Source: Reticulitermes speratus
Lineage: Eukaryota; Arthropoda; Insecta; Blattodea; Rhinotermitidae
Reading direction: 5' to 3'
Length of the DNA: 64,000 nucleotides
NCBI GenBank assembly: GCA_021186555.1
Contig: JAJKFL010000002.1
Location: 29,924,001 to 29,988,000 of the forward strand
Made by a program: the position numbers and the translations under genes. Below are positions 54,956 to 64,000 of the stretch, in pieces; the stretch's first letter is position 1, and the number at the start of each line of letters is the position of its first letter. The notes under the pieces were generated by a model, which was not told the DNA's origin, searched no databases, and saw only the letters and a list, made by a program, of their open reading frames with translations.

Positions 54956-57900
54956 TTTTAAAATTATTAATCGTGTTAAGTGTTCTTTTGATGTGTAGAT
55001 TAGCGTGTGTAGCTATACACAATAAATTGTGTGCAGCGGCCTGATGCAGAGCGCATACCTAGTACGCGTACATTACCGGGTCTTTCTATCGCCCCTGGGA
55101 AGACAAGCTAAACATTTTTGTATTCCTGTACTTGAAGCAAGTCTATATACATAATAGTCTAATGCCGTGTACAGAACACTTTGCTTCTTGACCTTTGCAC
55201 TCACTTGAGTATTCAAATCAGTGGTCATACTTGTGGTTGCAAAGCAACGTGTATGGTAAGTGGGTATTGTCGCGAATTCGACGTCATGTCTCTTAGAAAA
55301 CATGGCTGATATATCAACATAAATTACTTCGTAGTTTCTTTAGGGCAATACTGCAAGTGTAGGGTATAAGAGGCCATCGGTTATATGACGAAGACTTCAT
55401 TCGGTAAGTTTAATATATTTTTTGGGAAAAAGATGCCATAGACTGTAATAGCACGCTTGATTTAGTAATGAATTTTTTAGGAAATAAAATATGTATATTA
55501 CCCTGCAATAGAAATTGTCAGTATTGAGACATAAAAATCATTTACATTAAAATATAAATAAATACAAAACTGGAAATTTATATTAAACAATTTTATCTCT
55601 TCACTGCCTTCTTTAATTGTGCGTTATTTTTCACAATCCGAGTCTACAGAGTCTTCCAAAATATTCTTCAATTTCGACAGTCAAAATCCGAATTATTCCC
55701 TAAGATACATTCTACGCTCTCAAGTGCATTTACAGTGCAGCATTTCTTGTAAGACAGTAAGTTGAATATATCCACTCCGGATTCCCCTTCCCGATTGTTG
55801 ATTGTCAGAAAGGTTTTAAGAACAACAACGAACTCAGGTGTCAGAGTGAAGGCTTACTGATCTCTCTGTATCGCAGAGTACTGATTAATACTGAAACTAA
55901 TTTATATTTTTAGCCTCCAAACCTTCATCAGGTACTTTGTATTAGCGTACTCTCACATCTAAAGACTTTCAGAAGAACGGATTACATAGAAATACTTTTC
56001 GGAATCTCATTTATTGCTACCTTTATGTTTACTCTTCCATGACAATTTTTGCTTATTTCCTTTCCTTAAAATGTAATGTTAGAGTACAATAGGCCTATAA
56101 TTTTTCTACATCGCTGTTTAGGCGTCATAAAAAAGTATAACACGCCCCCCATTTCCGAAATTTTAGAATGTGAAAAATACGCGTGTATGAGTGTGTATGT
56201 GTGTGTATGTGTGCATGCGTCCCTGCAGCATGGACATACATGTAGTATAAGAGACTTAGATTGCTTTTGCATTTGCACACTTCTGTAACAACGAAAGATC
56301 GTCGAAGTTTCATAAAGGGAAGTTTGATAGAGACGCGATATATTGTTCCTAAGTCAAAGAATGGCGTTTGTTCGGTATGTGCTGAAGAGTGACTACGCTT
56401 CCTTCACATTGCAACTGGCCCCTTTCTTTGTTTTTCTTGAAATTTGCTTTTTAGGGCCTACCTTGGAAGTCACCAACGTTCTTCTGTTCCCCATCGCCAC
56501 TGGCCATCCTTCCTACACATCCTAACCACATATGAGTGTTTCTGACCTCGACCATGACGATGAAGGCAACAATTCTTTCCGTAACGTCAGTAACCACATA
56601 CAAAACCCAGCGCTGTTATTTCACAATTCATCATATATTATCGTATTTAAATTTTACTTTTACGCCCTTAGAACCTGAAATACTATAACAGAATTTGCAG
56701 GTGTTAATATGTAGTCAACCCCGATATAGCACCACCTTCACTTAGCGTCGATAAATGTCTGTGAATAGAAATTTCGATTGAAGCCATCTTCATTGTAGCG
56801 TCACAAATTGCTTTGACCGATCTATGGCGCTGTATCTGGGTTTGATTCTATGCCGGCCTGATGCTGGGAGTGTGGAGATAGTATGCAAATAACAGGAGCT
56901 CGCGTATTGCACAATGCAAATTACTACATTCTATCTTCTAGATTCTTTCTGTATGTGTGTATGGAAATTCCGTCTGACTGAAACCGTCGAACTTAGCGCT
57001 GTGTACTTCATATCGTACCGACTGAGATACAGAGAGCATCTGGTCATTACAGAATGGAGACGATTTTAATGTAATACTGCACAAAGTAAGAGGCACAAAA
57101 GCCAAAACTAAACAGCTGTAATGCATCATGAATATTCAATCTCGCAATATGGGGACACTTGGATCTTCAGCAACACCGCTAACAGAACCTTACATTTCTT
57201 AAATATAACTAAGTTTGCTATACATTTATATCCAGTCATTAAACCGATAAACCGATAAGATGTAATCTACACAACTTTAGATCTTAGACCTTAGATCTTA
57301 AGACCTTGGGTAAGCAGGAAAGCTAGTATCATGGAAGAACTGAAATGTTAATCATGTCCCCATTTTGAGAATGTGCTAAATTGAGAGTCGCAATTAAATT
57401 CAAAAACATAAAACTTACGAGTAGAGAGGAAGAAGTAAGGCTGCCTCAGATATTGGTTATTGAGCGTTTATATTACCTGTGGTAACGGTTCGGAAGGACG
57501 GTTTGAAATTGTCATCAGTGGAAAGGAGCAACTGTCTTGTAGCATATTACGATGTACAGGAAGACACAGCAGGTTACATTTTGTGAAAGGTGGAAGAGGT
57601 ACCCTCATGAACAATTAAATTTAGAACGTGAAAACGCGGAATAATTGTCAGAGATTTGACCTCAGTAATTTTGAAACTACGACTTAAGAAAGTGCCGGCT
57701 TTTTCCGGGTGAGGAGAGATGATGGAAGTGAAGTGATTCAAATGACCAATGTCCAGAGGATGAAACTTTATTATTAAAACATTGTTTCTCAGGCATTTTT
57801 TTCTATGGTTGCAAAACATTGCTGTTACTTGCACACTTTGCCAGGTTTACTCAAGCATGATTCCTAAGCATAATGCTTTTTGTCACCCCAAGATTTAAAC

Positions 57901-58454
57901 CACGCACGCCTCCACAGTGAAAGCGAAACCTTAAAATAAGAAAATAAGTTTCAAAGTACATGGAAACGAGCTACCATAAACAATTCTTTCGAATGAGAGC
58001 TGCTACATGTCGACTATATGAGTGTGTGTTTTTACCATTATAACTTTGTAAAATGTGATCATACTCCTTACAGAAATAATGGAATGCTTATTCAATCAAT
58101 ATAAACTCATGAGAAAGAAACAAAGAATTCCGAGCAGAACCCAAAGCCTGCTTTCCTGATGCAGAGATTTCTAGTTTTACACGTCTATTGGTACTATTGT
58201 TGTTGTCTCACTAAATTTAGAAGAAATTATTGCTGAAACTTGTATTTTGTACATGTTAATTTTTTGGATATAACCACAAAATTTCTCATCATAGTTACGC
58301 TTACAAATGTTGAATGATAAATAAAAATTTTCATTTTCTTCGTAGGTATCTTATGATACGAATATTTCTTTTTATCAAATCCATGATTGCAATGCAAACG
58401 CGGCATTTAGCAAAAAGAAAGAGATCTTCACCAGCAAATTAGACTTAAATTTCA
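54956..58454. other. Spacer with no recognised gene
   Basis: A TG/CA run at about 56185-56215 (in both strands' short frames) is simple sequence. No coding similarity found. Confidence 0.4.
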
Positions 58455-58870
58455 GAAAAAATCTATTGAAATGCTACGTTTGAAGCATATAATTTATGGT
58501 GCTGAAAGTTGGAGACTTCAGAACAAGATCAGAAATACTTTGAAAGTTTTGAAATGCGGTACCGGAGAAGGATGGAGATCAGCTGGATCGATCGTGTGGA
58601 AAAAGAGAAGTTTTACACCTACACAGAGTCGAGGCAGAAAGGAATACCTTACATATAATAAAACGAAGGCAGGCTGACTGGATTGGTCACGTCTTGCGTA
58701 AGAGCTGCCTTCTAAACGACTTTATTGAAGGAAAGATAGAAGGGCCGTGAAGAGGAGGAAGAAGGTCTAAGCAGCTACTGGATTACCTGAAGGAAAAGAG
58801 AATATAATAGGTTTTGAAAGTGGAGCACTACATTGCCCTCTCTGGGGAACTGTCTTTGGAGCAGGCTATG
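58455..58870 (+). mobile_element. 3' end of a second LINE family (L-b), decayed
   Basis: Reading across frames the plus strand matches the C-terminal region of insect LINE reverse transcriptases: IYGAESWRLQNK, then ISWIDRVEKEK near 58580-58610, KRRQADWIGHVLRKSCLLND near 58665-58725, KIEGP-RGGRRSKQLLDYLKE near 58735-58800, and GTVFGAGYV-like end near 58850-58870. Stops and frame shifts throughout. Confidence 0.75.
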
Positions 58871-61800
58871 TAAGTGTCACAAGACAGACAAGTCCATGAA
58901 TTAATTATTTATCTTAGCACAATCACTGAGGAATTAAATTATTTAAATTTTATACAAAATTTTATTTTTTACCTCCCAGAGAACACAGCACGTTTACACT
59001 TCTCTACTATGAAGTCCAGTCAGCTACTGCTATTTGGAGGAAATATTCGGTATTTATTGTGAGAATCCTAACCGCACTACTTGGGTGCAATGCATAGCTT
59101 TCTATTTTACAGTAGTTGGTACATCTACTCATCACTGAGCTTTAAAGGTATAACAAAATTTCGAAGAGGATTGATCGAAATTTGTATCCATATCCATGAC
59201 ATAATGGGAAATTACTAGACCACAACATCATCTATAGGACTGGCAGTTTATCTGTCACATTCTGCTCATGATTTTTACTGTGCTGCAGAACTACATTTGG
59301 ACAATACACTGTCGTGTTTGGATGCTTTTTATTTCCTTGTGTGCTTTCTTTAAGCGAGACATTCCTGTGCGGAATAAGTACTGCACGGGAGAAGGTATGA
59401 CGAATTCGGTTTGTGGTATTTTGTATTTGTGCCGCCTGTACGTCACGGATTCTCTCCAACAAGTGTACTATTAATGATGGTTGTACCTGCCTTGTTTGAA
59501 ATATACCAAGCACGTAGGAATTCCGTTCTTAACTTTCCCCACTGAAGCTGCTATAAAGCGCCTGTTTTAACGTAATTTCAGATTCCTAAGTACGAATATA
59601 CTATTCAACGTTGAGTGTTTTATTAAAGCAAATTTTTATATACGTCATGATGAGGTAATATTACAGTGCGACTAGGTGAAAGATTACTTTTCGAAACTCG
59701 AAAGTTGCCCCACCTAGAAATATTCCAGACCGGTGATCTTTCCTCGGCGTGGCCTCTGCGATATAACTGTGTACGGCAAAGTTTAAGGTGAAATAGTACA
59801 TATTAAGGATGTATCTTAAGGCCAATTGTTGAAGTCATCAGGTATCAGATGTCCCGAAGGATGATCTGGTGTGGTTAATGATAGTTCTTCAGCCTATCGC
59901 ACGTTCATTTTGTATTAAACAACGACAATGCTGGGGACAGACCTAAACAGTGGTCAAACAGATTGACTTACTCCTACCGTGGCATGGTATTCATTGTGCA
60001 TTCGTGCTATCAGTTTTTATAGGGTAAGAATTAGGTCCATGGAACAAATTACTCTCAGCATAATATGTGAAGGTAAATTGTCTCTATGTTTAAGCACGAC
60101 ATGTAGACGCATAGGGTGCTGGAGGTAAAGATAACAGTCTCTCATCCATCTTTGTGCAAATTAAAATCGGCTAAATTAGCCTTAGACTATACCTTAATAG
60201 CTATGCAACATATATAACTTTCCTTCCTTCCTTCCTTCGGTAAGAATAATATTAAAATTGGCTTTAGGGGAAGTTATTTTGTTACTAATGTTAGAAGGAA
60301 CCAGCACATTATAAGCTCCAATAGCTGATCTCCATTTTCTGTTGCAAATAATGGCTCTGAGTAAAAACGTTTTCGTTTAACACATAAAATTTGTATAAAT
60401 AATTACATGAATTTTAGTAGGCCTACCATCTTCTGTTTTGAATGGAATGCACTAATTTTCTTATGCGATATGTAATTATTTTATTAAACCACATACGAAC
60501 ACAATTCTGCTTAAATCAGACTTGTGCCACAGCTGTTTTTAGATGCAGCATCTCCGTAAAACATCGTTGAAAATATTAAAACTGTTTAAACTTATTGGCA
60601 ACATAGGAACACATGTTTGTAGATGGTGTCCCAAAGTGGTTGCCAAATATTTACAGAAGCACTTCAGCACCGTGAGCTGAAGCGAAACTGCAGAGTGACA
60701 AAATTTCCGTTTGACTTCCATTAAAGAATCAAATGAAGTGGGCATGGGGAACAGGTCATTGGCATTCGAAGAGCAACAGACTAATCTGCAAAGGACCAGA
60801 GGTATTGTTTTTACTGCCAACTACATATTGACTCTTTTATCTGCGTGTTTATGTTGACACGCAGAACTGTAAGTTTCGGAAATATTCTCAAATTTTCGCA
60901 AGCTAGAAGCGATTTTTTCGATGAAGTTGACAGATGATTGTATTTTAATATTTTTTTATAATTCAGCCCAAACTTTGCTATCATCTTCTCTTCTTCTTAG
61001 TAACACCAAAGTTAAGGAAATGTGATAATAAAATCTTAACTTTCAAGAACTGTAATAAGTGAGAATGTAACTTCGACCGAGCAAGCCGGCTCAAGCTTTA
61101 ACGCTTTTGACGTGTACTCTGTAGCTCTCTATTTCGAATCTCAGCCGGAACACCGACTATGGAGGAGCTTCTAGTCTACCTCAGTCCTTCCAGGCAAATG
61201 CATGAATCGTATCTGATATGAGGCAACGAGCTCCTCCCGTTACATCTTTTTCAACTAATTACTCACCATCATCATTGCTGTTTAGGTCATGGGTTGTTGA
61301 CATCGTCGTTAAATAAACACCGACTTCTGGCCTACCTGAATTATAAGCAGCAAGCTATATGGTGTTTCAATTTTAATATTGCTATGCTTGTACTTTAGAC
61401 TAGCATATATCATTTCTGAGATGCTGTCTGACACGTTTTCATGTTCAGTTAATGGCATAATCGTAAATGTATCATGATTTGTTGCTAGATTTAGAGCTTT
61501 TGACTATAACAAGCGTGTCTTGGCACATGAGTGAGTGATTGCGAAATGCTGTAATTCTATTGTTCATAACTATAAAAGAAAGAATTTTGCGCGCATATTT
61601 ACACTTCGAAAATGTAGGTAAAATTTCTGTTTTAGACTCATCCTCGCTCTCGTTAGTCTGCTTCCAAGAATAGTCTCATGCTTTGGAGAAATGGGCATGC
61701 GAAGTTTCTATCGAAACTACTCATAAAGCATGAACTTTTTCAATATGATTACTGCTAGGAAAGAAACTTGCTATTACGTAGTATGAAGTTATAGAAACTA

Positions 61801-62059
61801 AAGTGCATTCCTTCATGAGCTGAAGAAACTGTCCAATTACAAACCTGGGGCCCCAGTTCTAGGCTGTACCTTATAAATGAGGTATTTCAAGTGAAGATAA
61901 TTAAGTAACGGGTGAATGAAAACTCGTCCAGGTATGTTCTTCGACAGTTGCCGTAACATCATAGATATAAGAACGACAGACAGAATACACATGTAAGCAA
62001 GCAGAAACGTATACTCAAAAGTACTAATACATGTAGGGTATATAAGCCTATTTATTTCT
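58871..62059. other. Spacer with no recognised gene
   Basis: Includes a CCTT run at 60222-60238. Open frames at 59232-59513 and 60539-60820 (minus) are not recognised. A GC-richer patch at 61080-61250 may be a decayed SINE. Confidence 0.4.
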
Positions 62060-62325
62060 GCCGACCCCAGTGTCCGCGCGGTCTAAGGCGTGGGTTTGCG
62101 GCCGTTCGCTTGCTGGGATTGTGGGCTCGAAGCCCGCCGGGAGCATGGATGCCTGTCTCTTGTGAATGTTGTGTGTTGTCAGGTAGAGGTCTTTGCGTCG
62201 GGCTGATAACTTGTCCAGAGGAGTCCTACCGAGTGTGGCGTGTCTAACTGAGTGTGATCGTGAAGCCACGATAATGAGGAGGCCCTGGCCCACTAGGGGC
62301 TGTTGCGCCATAGGGAAAAAATTGT
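62060..62325 (+). repeat. SINE family S3, copy 1
   Basis: tRNA-Leu/Ser-like head GACCCCAGTGTCCGCGCGGT and CTAAGGCGTGGGTTTGCGG, box B region GGGCTCGAAGCCCGCCGGG; body CTTGTGAATGTTGTGTGTTG, TGTCCAGAGGAGTCCTACCG; end GATAATGAGGAGGCCCTGGC, GGGGCTGTTGCGCCATAGGG and a short A-run. Confidence 0.82.
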
Positions 62326-62344
62326 TTCTATTCTAAAAGTTAGC

Positions 62345-62590
62345 TCTGTGCTTTAATATGGTGTCAAAATGACGGAGGCTACGGGCTGGATATCCAGCCA
62401 AGAGGGTTCAATTCTCGGCAGGGGTGAAATTTGATCTTTACACCACTGTGTTCAGATCCGCTCTGAGGTCACTCCTTTTCCTGTCCAGTGGGTAATGGCC
62501 CTGTTCCTTGGTGTGATGCGGGTCGGAACCTTCAGTTAGATACTTCCTTCTTGTAGTGCTGAGGCGTAAGTAAGATCTCCACCCCAATAT
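62345..62590 (+). repeat. tRNA-derived SINE-like repeat, unassigned (S5)
   Basis: GAGGCTACGGGCTGGATATC, a B-box-like GGGTTCAATTCTCGGCAGG, TGGGTAATGGCCCTGTTCC, GATACTTCCTTCTTGTAGTG and TAAGATCTCCACCCC. A-box end missing, so truncated or diverged; sits directly behind the S3 copy. Confidence 0.5.
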
Positions 62591-63297
62591 ACATCACTCT
62601 TACCGTTATGCTTATTTCTAATAATTAATCAAGGGCACTTTTTCTTGTATCTTATTATTAAACTCGTCTCTAATTAGATGTGAGCGATCAGCTTCACTAT
62701 TCGAGCGCTTTATCCCAGAAGAATGAGTCGCTTTCGATAAGAGGTTAGGTGTGTCCTTGAACTGATATTGACACAGTGGCAAAGACAGAAGTCTCTGTTA
62801 TGCTTTGGAAACATGGTCCCATACATGGCCATTTTATTCACGTCATTATCTCGGATCATCTTGTTAGTAAAATTGTCTGTGTGCCTAGACAATGCATTTT
62901 ATCGACAGCGGCCTTGAATGCTCCATACATCCCAGGCTTCGGCAGTACAAGGTGGCGAGTGGGTCGCTTTACTCTCCAGCCACTGTATACCTTGGGACAT
63001 AATCGCACATTGTTTGTTGTGTACAGTAAATTTGTAATACGAATTTTAAAATAAGTCAGGATTTTCGCCAGTAGCACCCACTTGCCTTCATTGCCCTCCC
63101 TCCTTGTTGACCTATTTGTTTTCATTCCTTGGAAGAAAAAGACGTAAGTTTAGGATACCACCATGCTGCCTCGTGTTTTCCCATTTCAAATTTGGCTGAG
63201 CTGGCCGGATTTCATTACACTTGCTATGATGGTTTTGACACCAGGGGCCGCCAAAAATATTTACTCCGTAATTTCCTACAGTAAGTAGTAATATTGG

Positions 63298-63540
63298 CCG
63301 ATCCCGGTGGCCGTGCGGTCTAAGGTGTAGGTCTGCGGTCTCTCAAGTGCAGGGATTGCGGGTTCGAATCCCGCTGAAGTTATGGATGTTCTTCTGTTGT
63401 TTTGTTTTGTTTTATGCTGGTTGCGGCCTCTGCGACGAGCTGATTACTGTGTGTCTAATTCTGTGTGGTCTAGAAACCTCAATAATGAGGCGGCCTGGGC
63501 CCGAGTGGGGCTGTTGAGCCACAGGAGAAAGAGAAAATAA
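63298..63540 (+). repeat. SINE family S3, copy 2
   Basis: CCGATCCCGGTGGCCGTGCG, GTCTAAGGTGTAGGTCTGCG, a consensus-like box B GGGTTCGAATCCCGC; shares with copy 1 the 3' end (AATAATGAGGCGGCCTGGGC, GGGGCTGTTGAGCCACAGG) followed by an A-rich end. The middle is shorter than in copy 1. Confidence 0.82.
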
Positions 63541-64000
63541 TAACATTGTTGCGGACATGCAAATTTCTGATACGGAATCATCAATATCGCCACTTCCTTT
63601 AGGGTCCTGAAGTGATGTAGGGCACTAAAGCTGAGAAGAGTACGCAACTTTGGAAAGGTTATATTTTGTATAAAATAAACTAACAAGCTGGCTGCCTTGC
63701 AAATATTTTCTTCAACTTTCAGTATGATGGCGATAATTATTGATAGATTGGAAGTATGCATGCAAAATTTGTTACCAAAATGCATCATAAATGTAAGTGG
63801 GTGCGCCTTAAGTACCTGAAAAGATGTTTTAAAAGTTTGTTCTTTTGGCTGTTCTGCTTATTGTGCATGCTATTACAAGCACGAAATCCCAGCGTTACTG
63901 TGAAGCAGTAAGGGCGATGATGTGGGAAAATTGTGCTACTGTACAGACTCGGCTAATATTGAACCGTTTTAGAACAATACATTCAGAATTCTTTCTGGTT

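Noticed and set aside
1-64000. CRISPR arrays, bacterial operons or integrated viral genomes
   Set aside because: No regularly spaced short repeats with unique spacers, no ribosome-binding-site-linked gene strings, and no capsid, envelope or viral polymerase motifs; the only polymerase is a non-LTR reverse transcriptase.

Overview
This is animal nuclear DNA, almost certainly from an insect. Three conserved eukaryotic genes with good splice sites sit in a repeat-rich background. Several tRNA-derived SINE families, truncated non-LTR LINE tails and mariner/pogo remnants fit a large repeat-laden genome; the LINE and SINE types look most like those I know from cockroaches and termites (Blattodea). 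That placement is inference. There is no bacterial, plasmid or phage content and no CRISPR array.

Region by region. (1) 1-8,308, minus strand: the first five coding exons of Prp19 (PRPF19), the U-box E3 ligase of the spliceosomal NineTeen complex; its WD40 part lies left of the window. (2) 8,309-8,550: a 242 bp gap between the head-to-head start codons of Prp19 and the next gene, probably a shared promoter. (3) 8,551-11,198, plus strand: a complete four-exon selenoprotein M (SELENOM) homologue in which the redox centre is C-R-G-C instead of C-G-G-U, so Cys replaces selenocysteine. Its second intron is a textbook U12-type (minor-spliceosome) intron, and nearly all of that intron is filled by an uninterrupted 243-codon ORF matching the N-terminal part of axonemal dynein intermediate chain DNAI4 (WDR78). 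(4) 19,035-26,341, minus strand: a complete five-exon RNF185, an ER-anchored RING E3 ligase, with a deleted mariner, a pogo-like MITE and a long TIR element in its introns. (5) 27,770-29,110, minus strand: a decayed jockey-like LINE. (6) 30,238-31,945, plus strand: a second, intronless DNAI4-like copy with the WD40 half almost intact but with a stop and frameshifts. (7) 32-64 kb: mostly repeats, with a possible TATA promoter, untranslated first exon and small second exon of an unidentified plus-strand gene (38,985-42,404).

The genes do not form a pathway. Prp19 and RNF185 are both E3 ligases, and RNF185 and SELENOM both act at the ER, but I see no reason to read more than chance into this. 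The observations most worth checking are the DNAI4 coding segment nested in a U12 intron, the diverged second DNAI4 copy 20 kb away, and a Prp19 exon whose 5' end is rearranged exactly where the protein family is nearly invariant. Small indels could be assembly errors, which has to be excluded first for the last two.
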